From positions 930,001 to 994,000 of the forward strand of contig JAXHMA010000006.1 in the NCBI GenBank assembly GCA_034521835.1: a stretch of DNA of 64,000 nucleotides. The letters are read 5' to 3'. The DNA comes from JAMQKA01 sp034521835 (GTDB lineage: Bacteria; Bacteroidota; Rhodothermia; Balneolales; Balneolaceae). Numbering within the stretch: position 1 is the first letter of the stretch; the number at the start of each line of letters is the position of its first letter. The notes under the pieces were generated by a model. The model had not been told where the DNA came from and did not search any database. It worked only from the letters and a program-made list of their open reading frames with translations. A program made the position numbers and the translations under genes. Shown one piece after another: positions 20,010 through 28,881 of this stretch.

Positions 20010-20315
20010 ATGGCCCCAAAAGTAGATCTTAAAACTGAACAGCTTCAGCAGCTTTGCAAAAAGTATAATGTGAAAGAGCTATATCTATTTGGATCTGCCA
20101 CAACCGATGATTTTTCGGAAGACAGTGATCTTGATTTCATAGTTAAGTTTAATCGTCAAGGCTTCGAAGGAGCATTTGATCAATTCATTGATTTTAAGCA
20201 GGAGCTCGAGCAAATCTATGGTCGTTCAATTGATCTATATCATCTTAAAAAGTTCAGAAATGCTATTTTTCAGGAAGAAGTAGAACGCTCCAAAGAATTA
20301 CTTTATGCCGCATAA
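20010..20315 (+). CDS. mntA: MntA-type nucleotidyltransferase antitoxin
   Basis: This 101-residue protein is a minimal nucleotidyltransferase with LYLFGSATTDDFSEDSDLDF, i.e. the GSX10DXD signature of pol-beta-like enzymes. MntA antitoxins add AMP to a tyrosine of the partner HEPN toxin. Its stop overlaps the start of the HEPN gene by 11 bases, so the two are translationally coupled. The pair is one attC-bounded cassette, and such modules commonly stabilise cassette arrays. Confidence 0.85.
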   Translation: MAPKVDLKTEQLQQLCKKYNVKELYLFGSATTDDFSEDSDLDFIVKFNRQGFEGAFDQFIDFKQELEQIYGRSIDLYHLKKFRNAIFQEEVERSKELLYAA

Positions 20316-20637
20316 AACCAGAAAGCTACTTCTCGACATCAGCCTTTCTTGTCAAGAGATAATGGATTTTATCGACGGTAAAAGCTTTGAAGATTTTCAG
20401 AAAGATCGCATGCTCCAACTTGCCCTTGAACGAGAATTTGAAATCATTGGAGAAGCTTTGCACAGATTATCCAGAATTGAGGAATCAGCACTTGCCGAAA
20501 AGATTCCGGAATATCGGAAAATTATCGACTTCCGAAATATCATCGCTCATGGGTATGATATTATTGATGAAGCTGCTATGTGGGATTTTGCCGTAAATCG
20601 AGTTCCAGAATTGTTAGATAAGGTTGAAGATTATTAG
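20305..20637 (+). CDS. hepT: HepT-type HEPN toxin (DUF86)
   Basis: The 110-residue all-helical protein carries the HEPN RNase motif DFRNIIAHGYDIID (RX4H followed by Tyr, the known AMP acceptor position). Toxins of this type cleave RNA or tRNA when not modified by MntA. It starts within the antitoxin gene, and the order antitoxin then toxin is usual for this family. All key residues are present, so the module looks intact. Confidence 0.85.
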   Translation: MPHKTRKLLLDISLSCQEIMDFIDGKSFEDFQKDRMLQLALEREFEIIGEALHRLSRIEESALAEKIPEYRKIIDFRNIIAHGYDIIDEAAMWDFAVNRVPELLDKVEDY

Positions 20638-20677
20638 CCTTCCCAGAAGTTTTAACAAATTCTACTTTAGGCTGGCT

Positions 20678-21481
20678 GTATAACCCCTTTAAAAAGGACT
20701 TTGTCAAGGGCACGGTCCTCACCCAGTTTTCTTTTTTCGCTCATCTATAAATCCTAAACTATTGTAACCTGTTACTGGCAACCGGTTTCGGTGATCACGG
20801 TCGGACTGCCTGCCGGCATCCAAACCCCTTTTCGGGCTTATTCTCCGCCAATGGGCAGAGACTGTAGCTCAAAGCGAACCACTATCCCAGATCTCCCGCC
20901 GGCCAGCCGGCCGATGTCCCAACCGGAGCGCACGGGCTTTGTTGTCCCGGTTAGGCGTACGGGTTTATAGGCTGGGGCCAGCAGGGTTGGGAGGCCGCCC
21001 TAACGGGCTGCCCTTTAAATCCTTTATACTCCTGGTTCTTAGTCAGCATGTGCCAGACGCCCTTCGCCAGTTCTTTGGCAACTACTGTTCGGGCTATCGG
21101 GCGGCCACTCCGTCTTTTTATCTTTCTATAGAATTTCTTGACCACCTTGTAGTGGGTATAGGCTGAGACGGCCGCCTGCCCGAAAGCAGCTCTCAGGTAC
21201 TTATTGCCATCTTTGTTGCCTGACTTATGCCGATGGGACCCGCCACTGTCTTTGGCCCCGGGAACCAGCCGGCAGTAGCTGACGAAATGTTTGGCACTGG
21301 GGAAACGGGTAATATCGCCAATCTCTGCCAGAATCGTCCAGGCACCGACTTTCCCTAACCCCTGCGCATTAAGCGGACGTGCCTCGCCAATTCTTTGCCT
21401 CCCTTGGTTTTACGACTCATCTTTCGTTAGTTGCTAATTCAACATCAATCCGTGCGCCGGTTATGCGCAATGTCGTTATAC
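20678..21481 (+). repeat. attC site 6, interrupted by IS1111-type copy 2
   Basis: The 5' core GTATAAC (20678-20684) precedes the IS. The 3' part runs from GCGCATTAAGCGGACGTGCC (from about 21364) to GTTATAC (21475-21481). GGCTGTATAAC complements the first 11 bases of the MNT/HEPN cassette. Confidence 0.8.
20685..21363 (-). mobile_element. IS110/IS1111-group element, copy 2 (truncated)
   Basis: The left end and non-coding region are complete and followed by the C-terminal transposase coding part (VKKFYRKIKRRSGRPIARTV and PSAKHFVSYCRLVPGAKDS, minus strand). The element stops abruptly within the codons for PGLGKVGAWTIL and is fused to the attC 3' half, so about 700 bases including the N-terminal domain were deleted. 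It cannot move by itself but could still supply a bridge RNA. Confidence 0.8.
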
Positions 21482-21546
21482 CGCCTGTACTTTTATTAAC
21501 GTGGCTTGTTACAATATAACTCTGAACCTGATCGAAAGGAGATACC

Positions 21547-21948
21547 ATGGATAACGCAACTCAAATACTTATCATAGGAGGCATGTTAATTCTAACCTAT
21601 GGCTTTTTTCTTGGAATCCCGAATGGCCTTAGCACGAGAGGAAGCATCAAGGGCTCCTCGGTACCTGATGGCTGCACACCTTGCAGCGTTAATTCAGGGG
21701 GCATGCTATTAGCCTTGACAATTGCATTTGACTTTTTAAATCTTGCTTCGTGGATTAAAACGGTTGCCGCCACCCTTTTTGTTGGTGGCGTGATATTATT
21801 CGATCTTGGACTCACCCTTAATTGGCTTCAAGGTGTTCAGGACGCTTTCGAGAAGAAATCATTTGGATACAAAATTTCGTCGGCCGGAACGCCGCTTGTT
21901 CTTATCAGTGCCGCTATTGTCGTTTATGGAGTGTTCTCAGCACTTTAA
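21547..21948 (+). CDS. Cassette-encoded small membrane protein of unknown function
   Basis: The 133-residue protein has about four membrane helices (ILIIGGMLILTYGFFLGIPN, GGMLLALTIAFDFLNLASWI, VAATLFVGGVILFDLGLTLN and PLVLISAAIVVYGVFSAL) and a loop with Cys-Thr-Pro-Cys (DGCTPCSV). A strong ribosome binding site (AAGGAGA, seven bases before the ATG) confirms the start. The CxxC loop might bind metal or form a disulfide. The family is not recognised. Confidence 0.7.
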   Translation: MDNATQILIIGGMLILTYGFFLGIPNGLSTRGSIKGSSVPDGCTPCSVNSGGMLLALTIAFDFLNLASWIKTVAATLFVGGVILFDLGLTLNWLQGVQDAFEKKSFGYKISSAGTPLVLISAAIVVYGVFSAL

Positions 21949-22015
21949 GACTTGTAAAGCCATGCTGATCTGCCTAGGAACGGAGTACATGCTATGGCTT
22001 TTCTGTCTTTAAGCG

Positions 22016-22137
22016 GTATAACCGCGCATTAACTCGGACATCGCCAATTCTTTGCCTCCCTTGGTTTTACGACTCATCTTTCGTTAGTTGCTGTTCAGCA
22101 TTAATTCGTGTGCCCCTTATGCGCAATGTCGTTATAC
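22016..22137 (+). repeat. attC site 7
   Basis: From GTATAAC (22016-22022) to GTTATAC (22131-22137), 122 bases. GCGGTATAAC complements the first ten bases of its cassette (21475-21484). Confidence 0.85.
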
Positions 22138-22157
22138 TGCAAGCGTGATGATAATTT

Positions 22158-22442
22158 TCAAGATGGTTTAACCTCTGCAGTTGTTGGATCAATCATCGTT
22201 TCTACCTCTGTTATTTCAACCACCGATGCCCCGCTACGTTTTGCATGTTCATGAATAATGTCTTCGTTTTTGGCAATATAGACACAGTGAGTTCCATTCT
22301 CTCTAACGTAGCTGTGTTGCCACTGTATATCGGGTCCAAGTTCATTTAGTACACGGTTTGAATTTATGGCCACTTTTTGCAGCTCCTCTTTGGACATGTT
22401 TCCTATTCCAGGAATATTGCGTTTAATCACATATTTAGGCAT
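22158..22442 (-). CDS. DUF4242 family protein (SCO4226-like nickel-binding fold)
   Basis: The 94-residue protein (MPKYVIKRNIPGIGNMSKEE ... VVEITEVETMIDPTT) matches DUF4242, a ferredoxin-like dimeric fold. The central stretch VRENGTHCVYIAKNEDIIHE contains the His and Cys expected near the metal site. The role is unclear, and some homologues bind nickel. It lies opposite to most cassette genes and diverges from the GlxA-type regulator 140 bases away, which may control it. Confidence 0.75.
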   Translation of the reverse strand: MPKYVIKRNIPGIGNMSKEELQKVAINSNRVLNELGPDIQWQHSYVRENGTHCVYIAKNEDIIHEHAKRSGASVVEITEVETMIDPTTAEVKPS

Positions 22443-22581
22443 AATCTTTCCCTTTGAAGGTTATTTGTTTCTATTTTCTGTTTGATGATTCATTATCGAA
22501 TAGCTAATATGATTACGCAGGATGGTTTTAAAAAGAGGCAGACCTGACATATTAATAGGGTGATATTGCCAAACAAACAAT

Positions 22582-23601
22582 ATGATTGATGTCGTCGTTA
22601 TTTTCCTCGAAGGAGGAACACCTTCAACAGCAGTCACTCCGGTAGAAATACTGAGCAGTGCGGGCTATCTGTATGAAACCTTACAGGGCAACGAGGGGGA
22701 ACGAAAATTTAATGTTCAAACGGCTTCTCTGAGTGGAGAAAGTGTCCAAACGCTGTCAACCCTGCAATTAGATCCCGATTATTCAATTGACGAAATCGAA
22801 TCAGCCGACTTAATGGTTGTTGCCGCAGGTGGTGGCGATCTTAACATTGAATGCGAGCGGAATGCTAAACTTCCACCCTTACTCCGCAAAGCATATGAGA
22901 ATGGTACAGCAATAGCCGGTGTGTGTTCGGGGGTTGTACAACTTGCTGAAGCGAAGCTTTTGGATGAACGTCCGGCTACCACCCACTGGGCACTGGCTGA
23001 TGATTGCAGAAAACGTTACCCGAAGGTGGATTGGCAACCTGAACGTTACGTAACAGAATCAGATCGTGTTTTTTGTAGCGGCGGCGTTTACAGCGGAGTG
23101 GATTTATGTCTGTATATCGTAGAGAAATATTGTGGCCATCAGATTGCAATGCAAACGGCAAAAGCCCTTTTAGTACGAACTCCCCGTGTTTGGCAAGCCG
23201 GCTATACGGCCGAAACCCCTCAGATTAACCACGAAGATAAAGAGATTCGCAATCTGCAGGAATGATTGTTCAAAAACTACAGCAAGAGTATAAAGGTGGC
23301 TGATTTGGCTAACCGTGCCAATATGAGTCAACGTAATTTTATGCGTCGTTTTAAAGCGGCAACAAGTGAAACCCCCATTAATTATGTACAGCGATTGCGA
23401 ATTAACGCAGCCAGGCACTTACTTGAAAATGATCTAAAAACAGTCCGGGAGGTATGCCGGAAAGTTGGTTATGAAGATTTGAATTTCTTTCGCAAACTTT
23501 TCAAACGTTATACGAACTTGACACCGACAACCTACCGGGAACGATTTTCTGTGAATTCACCTGACGGCCTTACTTATGGCAAGCGAACACATCATCATTG
23601 A
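22582..23601 (+). pseudogene. GlxA-type transcriptional regulator (DJ-1/PfpI + AraC HTH), in-frame stop
   Basis: Residues 1-190 form a DJ-1/PfpI-like domain with the nucleophile-elbow motif GVCSGVVQLAEA. The C-terminal 110 residues are an AraC helix-turn-helix pair (KVADLANRANMSQRNFMRRF and VREVCRKVGYEDLNFFRKLF). Between them is a TGA at 23263-23265, in the same frame, where relatives have tryptophan (LQE-stop-LFKNYSKS). So one G to A change splits an otherwise full-length 339-residue protein. It probably controlled the divergent DUF4242 gene in the same cassette. Confidence 0.75.
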
Positions 23602-23640
23602 GCCAGCATTTATTTCAAGACTCAACCAATATAAGTTGCA

Positions 23641-23769
23641 GTATAACCGCGCATTAACGTGGACAGGCCTCGCCCTTACCTTGCCTCCCTTTCATTTATT
23701 AGTTAATCTTACGTTTTAAAACGAATTCGACACTCTGGCGCCTGCCGGTTATGCGCCATGTCGTTATAC
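23641..23769 (+). repeat. attC site 8
   Basis: From GTATAAC (23641-23647) to GTTATAC (23763-23769), 129 bases. TTGCAGTATAAC complements the first 12 bases of its cassette (22131-22142). Confidence 0.85.
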
Positions 23770-23879
23770 ATCGGTATTTAAAGCTATATTGATTCTATTA
23801 TCTTCTAAATAACAACAGTAGAAATAGAGAGGGACATTTTATAGCTTAATTTAAGTAAGTAAAATCAGTTGAAAAGGAT

Positions 23880-24959
23880 ATGAAACAAGCTATTCATTTC
23901 TGTACGGCTCCTGACGGAATTAATTTAGCCTATGCAACCTCGGGAAACGGCCCTCCTTTGGTCCGGGTCGCTAACTGGCTGACCCATCTGGATCTCGATT
24001 GGAAAGGACCGATCTGGTCTCATTGGTTCGAGGAGTTTTCGAGAGATCACACTCTTATCCGCTTTGATCAGCGTGGTTCGGGCCTATCCGATCGTTCGGT
24101 TGAGGAGTTATCTATGAAAGCTTGGGTACAGGACCTGGAAGCGATCATAGATGATGCTGGCATTGATGAATTTCCGCTATTAGGTTTCTGCCAGGGAGGC
24201 TCCATTGCACTTTCTTATGCGGTACGACACCCCGAACGGGTTAGTCACCTCATTCTTTTTGATAGTTATGGCCGGGGAAATCTCACGGAAAGAGCTTCTT
24301 TGCAGCAGAAAAAAGAAGCGAAAGCACTAACCGAAATGATAGAAACGGGATGGGGACGGGAGGATACGGATGTGTTTCGAAGAGTTTTTGCTGATTTACT
24401 AATGCCGGAAGCCTCAAAAAAGGAACATAGATGGCTTGCTGAACTGCAACGCAAAACAGCCACACCCACCATGGCTGCTCAACTTTGGGAAGCCTATCAC
24501 CATATCGATATCGAAGATTCGGCAACACAGGTAGAAGTACCCACGCTTATTTTTCATGTAACCGGCGATAAAGTGGTGCCTTTTGAAGCAGGTCGGCAGT
24601 TGGCCTCTCTGATACCCGATGCCCGGTTTGTCCCGCTGGAGAGTGAAAATCATATCATGCAACCCGATGAGCCTGCCTGGGATCGTTTTCTGGCCGAAGT
24701 TCGAAGTTTTATTGGTTCTTCGGAGGCGAAAACAGTAGCGGATAATCCTGAGCAACTTTTCCCAGAATTGACGCCGAGAGAATGCGAAGTACTCAATCTA
24801 ATAGCAAAAGGGTTGGGTAACGATGAAATTGCTGATAAGCTTTTTATCAGTCCCAAGACGGTGCGCAATCATAACACCCGTATCTTCAGTAAGCTGCAGG
24901 TTGATTCACGCAGTCGGGCTATTGTGCTGGCCCGGGAAGCGGGTGTAGGTAAAGAATAG
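23880..24959 (+). CDS. Alpha/beta hydrolase fused to LuxR-type HTH, cysteine in the nucleophile position
   Basis: Residues 1-285 are an alpha/beta hydrolase with the oxyanion region and strand RFDQRGSGLSDRS, the nucleophile elbow LLGFCQGGSIAL, and the late His in ESENHIMQPDEP. Residues 295-355 are a GerE/LuxR helix-turn-helix (LTPRECEVLNLIAKGLGNDE, ISPKTVRNHNTRIFSKLQVD). The fusion suggests a one-component regulator whose hydrolase domain senses a small ligand. The elbow has Cys in place of the usual Ser (G-x-C-x-G), as in dienelactone hydrolases. It would be cytosolic and DNA-binding. Confidence 0.8.
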   Translation: MKQAIHFCTAPDGINLAYATSGNGPPLVRVANWLTHLDLDWKGPIWSHWFEEFSRDHTLIRFDQRGSGLSDRSVEELSMKAWVQDLEAIIDDAGIDEFPLLGFCQGGSIALSYAVRHPERVSHLILFDSYGRGNLTERASLQQKKEAKALTEMIETGWGREDTDVFRRVFADLLMPEASKKEHRWLAELQRKTATPTMAAQLWEAYHHIDIEDSATQVEVPTLIFHVTGDKVVPFEAGRQLASLIPDARFVPLESENHIMQPDEPAWDRFLAEVRSFIGSSEAKTVADNPEQLFPELTPRECEVLNLIAKGLGNDEIADKLFISPKTVRNHNTRIFSKLQVDSRSRAIVLAREAGVGKE

Positions 24960-25530
24960 TTGCCTGACTCTCATTCATTTTGACCTATTCTTACTCCTCA
25001 TTGCCTTCCAGGAATAGAGGATTTAGTGCCGGGCCTACCCTTCTCTAAGTGTGATATTATATGGGTGCCGGTCCACAGATTGAACGATTCCTATGTCATC
25101 TGCTTGGGACAAGAGTCCCAGAAATCTATACTTCCTGCAAAAAATGAAAATTAAATTTGAGACCTGCGTCTCATGACAAGCTCTCCTCTATTAGCTATCG
25201 TTTAGGTGAAAGATAAAAGTAGCATTTCAGCCGGCTAATAAAACATCGGCAAAAAACGAAAATGTTTATAATTCAAATGATAAATATGGAGATCCAAAGA
25301 GTAAAATATTTGCACTCACTCAAATATACAAATACCAAAAATTATCAATTTAAATAGTAGCTTAAATGGCCATCAAAACAGTAAAGTGATTCGGTAAGTT
25401 ACTTTGATTTGAGAGCGATTTTCTTCATGTATTCCATAAGGTTTTAAGAATAACCTGAAGAAAGCGTATAAAAGAAGTGAGGATAACATCAACCGCATTA
25501 GGGTTATGCCAATGTTAGTACCAATTAAAC
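24960..25530. other. Non-coding region between two genes, holding a collapsed attC
   Basis: No gene is seen. Near its end, 25492-25518 reads ACCGCATTAGGGTTATGCCA and then ATGTTAG. It resembles the two inner arms of an attC joined with the spacer removed. If real, the OsmC gene was once a separate cassette. Confidence 0.35.
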
Positions 25531-25550
25531 AAACGTATAGATATACGTTT
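25531..25550. promoter_or_regulatory. Palindromic operator candidate upstream of the OsmC gene
   Basis: AAACGTATA and TATACGTTT form perfect 9-base arms with a 2-base spacer, 33 bases before the ATG. The position suits a repressor or a redox-responsive regulator. No regulator gene is adjacent. Confidence 0.4.
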
Positions 25551-25582
25551 ATAAATCAGAATAGATATCAAAATACATTTTT

Positions 25583-26170
25583 ATGGAAAAAGACGATATA
25601 AAATTTACCGCTAAGCATTTAGCTAAAAAACTTAAACTGCGAAATGTAAAATCCGAAGTCGTAAAAAGGCATAATCAACTAAAGGAAATCTATGATGATG
25701 ACCCACAGAAAGCATTAATTGTAGATTCAGCAGTCGTTGAAGGTGAAAACCTGGATGATCCATTTCATTCTAAAGTTCTAATGAATGATGAGCTAAAATT
25801 ACCACTCAAAACGGGTCTCCATAGAGCTGTAGGCGGTGATCACGATTACTCAACACCCGGAGACATTTTATGTGCCGCATTGGCTGTTTGTTTGGAAAGT
25901 ACCTTAAGAATGATTGCAGATAGATTGGAAATTCAATTGGAGCACACAAAAGTGTCAGTTGAAGCCAATCTTGATGTTCGCGGAACATTAAAGTTTGATA
26001 ACTCTGTTCCTGTAGGATTTCAAAAAATGAATATGGAGGTAGAATTAGGTTCAGACAATGCAGGAGAAAAGGTTTTAAAAACTTTATTTGGTGCTGCAGT
26101 TAAAAGTTGCGTGGTCTATCAAACCTTAAAACCTGGAATCCCAATAACAAAAACCTTGAAAATAATTTGA
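25583..26170 (+). CDS. OsmC-family peroxide/organic-hydroperoxide reductase
   Basis: The 195-residue protein is of the OsmC/Ohr superfamily. The first active Cys is in LCAALAVCLESTLRMIADRL and the second in AVKSCVVYQTL, with the expected spacing. An Ohr/OsmC N-terminal strand set (FHSKVLMNDELKLPLKTGLH) precedes. An added 45-residue helical N-terminus (HLAKKLKLRNVKSEVVKRHN) is longer than in standard OsmC. Such proteins reduce organic peroxides with lipoyl or thiol donors in the cytosol. Confidence 0.8.
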   Translation: MEKDDIKFTAKHLAKKLKLRNVKSEVVKRHNQLKEIYDDDPQKALIVDSAVVEGENLDDPFHSKVLMNDELKLPLKTGLHRAVGGDHDYSTPGDILCAALAVCLESTLRMIADRLEIQLEHTKVSVEANLDVRGTLKFDNSVPVGFQKMNMEVELGSDNAGEKVLKTLFGAAVKSCVVYQTLKPGIPITKTLKII

Positions 26171-26219
26171 ACGAATCTTAAACTGGTATAAATATCGGCT
26201 ATAGCAAACAAGAGCCGCC

Positions 26220-26348
26220 ATATAACCAATCGCATTAACTCGGACACGCCTCGCCAGGACTTGCCACTTTCTGGCTTTTTAGCTCTTCGTTCATTATTTA
26301 ATAAATCAACATTCATTCGCGTGCAGCTTATGCGCAATGTCGTTATAC
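26220..26348 (+). repeat. attC site 9
   Basis: From ATATAAC (26220-26226) to GTTATAC (26342-26348), 129 bases, with arms TCGCATTAACTCGGACACGC and GCGTGCAGCTTATGCGCAAT. Confidence 0.8.
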
Positions 26349-26533
26349 CTCTTTGGCATTTATATGTCATCGAATGGAGATTTAAGAAATTTTCTAACTT
26401 AATATGGACTTTGAATTCACTCAGGAGTACTTGAGTATTTTACAAATACATATGGAAAGAAAAATTTATTGCTAATTACAAAAGGTAATGTGCTTGGTAA
26501 GGGTACTCATTCAACAAAAACAAAAACACCTAT

Positions 26534-27007
26534 ATGATGAAATATTCAATATATCTGTTGGGACTGTTTCTGGTATGTTCCGCCTGCCGGGAAGCGGACC
26601 ATACTGACATAAATACGGATGCCATAGAACAGGAAATCCTCTCAATGGGCAATGACGTGGTTCAGGCGCTTAATGAGGCAAATATCGATGATCTGGTAAG
26701 GGATTTTTGGCAATCGGATTATACATTGTTCATGATTGACGGGGTAAAAGTACAGGGATATGAAAATATACTGGGGGTGATGCAGCAAATCCCAAACCGC
26801 CGGAAAGATCTAGACTTGGAAGTGGTAGATGAACAGGTGTATGTGCTGTCCAACAACACAGCCGTTCATGTGGTCGAATTTCGGGAGGAGGTAACACATT
26901 TGGATGATAGCATATCCGAGGGTGAGGGATTATGGAACACCGTATACAATAAAATGGAGGGAGAGTGGAAAATAGTTATGGTTCATGAATCCCACCTGAG
27001 AAACTGA
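26534..27007 (+). CDS. SnoaL/DUF4440-like NTF2-fold lipoprotein
   Basis: The 157-residue protein has a lipoprotein signal (MMKYSIYLLGLFLVCSAC, lipidated Cys at about 18). An NTF2-like domain follows: helix IEQEILSMGNDVVQALNEAN, the DYTLFMIDGVKVQGYENILG segment, and the C-terminal strand WKIVMVHESHL. These folds act as small-ligand binders or isomerases. The substrate is unknown. It would sit in the periplasm or outer membrane, alone in its cassette. Confidence 0.75.
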   Translation: MMKYSIYLLGLFLVCSACREADHTDINTDAIEQEILSMGNDVVQALNEANIDDLVRDFWQSDYTLFMIDGVKVQGYENILGVMQQIPNRRKDLDLEVVDEQVYVLSNNTAVHVVEFREEVTHLDDSISEGEGLWNTVYNKMEGEWKIVMVHESHLRN

Positions 27008-27107
27008 AACAACTAAACAGCCACTTCTGCCACCCCGTTTCATAGAGATCATCGAAATCCGAAAACTGACTGAGGAATTATGACATTCTCCACATTATAA
27101 TTACGCG

Positions 27108-27239
27108 GTATAACCACGGTTTCAACGCGGACATGGCCGCCGTTTGCCAATTAAAATAGTAGTGCCAAAAATACGTACCGAATTTTAATTACATTACCAG
27201 CTAATAAGGCCAAGCCGGTTAAACCGCAGACCGTTATAC
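27108..27239 (+). repeat. attC site 10 (second attC subtype)
   Basis: From GTATAAC (27108-27114) to GTTATAC (27233-27239), 132 bases. The arms are CACGGTTTCAACGCGGACAT and GGTTAAACCGCAGACC, unlike the GCGCATTAAG/CTTATGCGC arms of most sites. Site 17 has the same subtype. Confidence 0.8.
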
Positions 27240-27265
27240 CGTAATTAGTAAATCGAGGTAACGTT

Positions 27266-27832
27266 ATGGAGAAATCCATCTCACGAAAAGGTTTTTTAAC
27301 ATCTGCTACATTTCTGGGTATTGGAAGCATTCTTTCCGCAATACCTGCTTGGGAACAACATACTTTCATTGATGCGAATCCCGACCTAGTGCTCGACTCA
27401 GACGAGGGGGAAGTATATTTAATTGGGCAACGCCAAGGCCGCGTAACCATAAAGGTAGACAAACAGAATAAAGGTATTGAAACAATGTCCCTTCTTACCG
27501 AAGATATCAAACCTGGTGATGGAATCCCGGTTCATAAACATTCCTCGGAGGAGGAACTTGTTTTTATAGAAAAAGGAACCGGCATATTTACATTCGGAGA
27601 TCAGGAATATGAGGTGACATCTGGAAGCATGGCATTAGTTCCCAGAACGGTATGGCACGGACTTCGCAACGAAAGTAATAAAATGTTGAGAATGGTATTC
27701 GGATACACCCCTTCGGGATTTGAAAATTACTTCAGAGCTATTGGGGTAAAACCGGGAGAGCCATGGAAAGAGCTTACAGGTGAAGATTGGCAACAAATCA
27801 ACAATAAATTTGGAGTTGTGTACCGGGACTAA
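27266..27832 (+). CDS. Exported cupin-domain protein
   Basis: The 188-residue protein begins with a signal containing SRKGFLTSATFLGIGSILSA, a Tat-like or Sec-like leader. The cupin barrel has the metal-ligand motif HKHSSEEELVFIEKGTGIFT (His, His, Glu) and the second motif WHGLRN (His). All four expected ligands are present. Function cannot be narrowed further than a small-molecule-binding or dioxygenase-like cupin. A related cupin with a similar leader is encoded at 33342-33881. Confidence 0.8.
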   Translation: MEKSISRKGFLTSATFLGIGSILSAIPAWEQHTFIDANPDLVLDSDEGEVYLIGQRQGRVTIKVDKQNKGIETMSLLTEDIKPGDGIPVHKHSSEEELVFIEKGTGIFTFGDQEYEVTSGSMALVPRTVWHGLRNESNKMLRMVFGYTPSGFENYFRAIGVKPGEPWKELTGEDWQQINNKFGVVYRD

Positions 27833-27861
27833 GCTAAGCCATAAAAATATTACGGTATAAC

Positions 27862-28648
27862 CCCTTTAAAAAGGACTTTGTCAAGGGCACGGTCCTCACC
27901 CAGCTTTCTTTTTTCGCTCATCTATAAATCCTAAACTATTGTAACCTGTTACTGGCAACCGGTTTCGGTGATCAAGCTCGGATTACCTGCCGGCATCCAA
28001 ACCCCTTTTCGGGCTTATTCTCCGCCAATGGGCAGAGACTGTAGCTCAAAGCGAACCACTATCCCAGATCTTTAACCGGCCAGCCGGCCTATTCCGCAAT
28101 CCCGCGCACGGAGTCAATGCTCCTCTTAGGCGTTCGGGCCTGTAGGCTGGTTCCACAGGGTGGACTGCAATTTCCCCCGCCACTGGATCATCCGCAGGCG
28201 TCCGCGGGTGAGATACCAAAGCTCCCGCCGGTCGTGTTTAATTTGGTACGCCTCCGGAATCAGGTCGGCCCGCAGCAGCTCGGCCAGGGTCTTTGCATCG
28301 ACTTTGTCGGTCTTGCCCTTCGCGTAGCTGATCGCTTTAACCATCTTCGCGTGGGCCAGCGAGAGATCAACACCGTTGGCCCGGCACCAATCGCTCAGCC
28401 AATACCAGCTGCTGGCCCATTCGACCACGGCCTTCACAGGACCATCGAAGTTGTAAAAAAATCTTCCAGGGATCGCTGAGACGTGGGCAGCTTCGCTTCC
28501 TTGACCACTTCTGCATTGTCATTAATCGCTACATTCACCATATTATTTGAATGAAGATCTATTCCACAATAGGTCATGGGGTCCTCCTTGGATTAATTAC
28601 GATTGATTATCGCTAATCTAAGTGAGGACCTCCTTTTTGGAAAGATCC
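27862..28648 (-). mobile_element. IS110/IS1111-group element, copy 3 (internal deletion)
   Basis: Both ends are intact: TAAC then CCCTTTAAAAAGGAC on the left and CTCCTTTTTGGAAAGATCC on the right. About 600 bases inside are missing. The non-coding end is complete (about 27862-28125). With both ends but no catalytic serine domain, it could only move in trans. The size is 787 bases versus 1395 for copy 1. Confidence 0.85.
28126..28577 (-). pseudogene. IS110-family transposase, N-terminal part only
   Basis: This copy preserves the ATG start (28575-28577, MTYCGIDLHSNNMVNVAIND). One frameshift near 28450 separates it from the region VVEWASSWYWLSDWCRANGV and DKVDAKTLAELLRADL. The reading then jumps from KLQSTLWNQ to the stop, so the coiled-coil and Tnp_20 serine domain are deleted. 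It is useful as a reference for the true start and frame of copy 1. Confidence 0.8.
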
Positions 28649-28881
28649 CGCCTTAAGCGGACACGCCTCGCCAGGACTTGTCACTTTTCTGGCTTTTTAA
28701 CTCTCCGTTCGTTATTTAATAAATCAACATTCATGCGCCGGCAGCTTAAGCGCAATGTCGTTATATGAATGGGTTGTTTAAAATCGATGGGATGATCAAC
28801 TCAGATACAAAAATCAATTAACTTTTGTACTGACTAGTGGTACTAAGACAAAAATAACTTATACAAACAAGTAAAAAACGA

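Larger units (their letters stand above)
27855..28766 (+). repeat. attC site 11, interrupted by IS1111-type copy 3
   Basis: GTATAAC (27855-27861) is followed by the IS. The 3' half runs from CGCCTTAAGCGGACACGCC (from about 28649) to GTTATAT (28760-28766). ATTACGGTATAAC complements the first 13 bases of its cassette (27233-27245). Confidence 0.8.
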
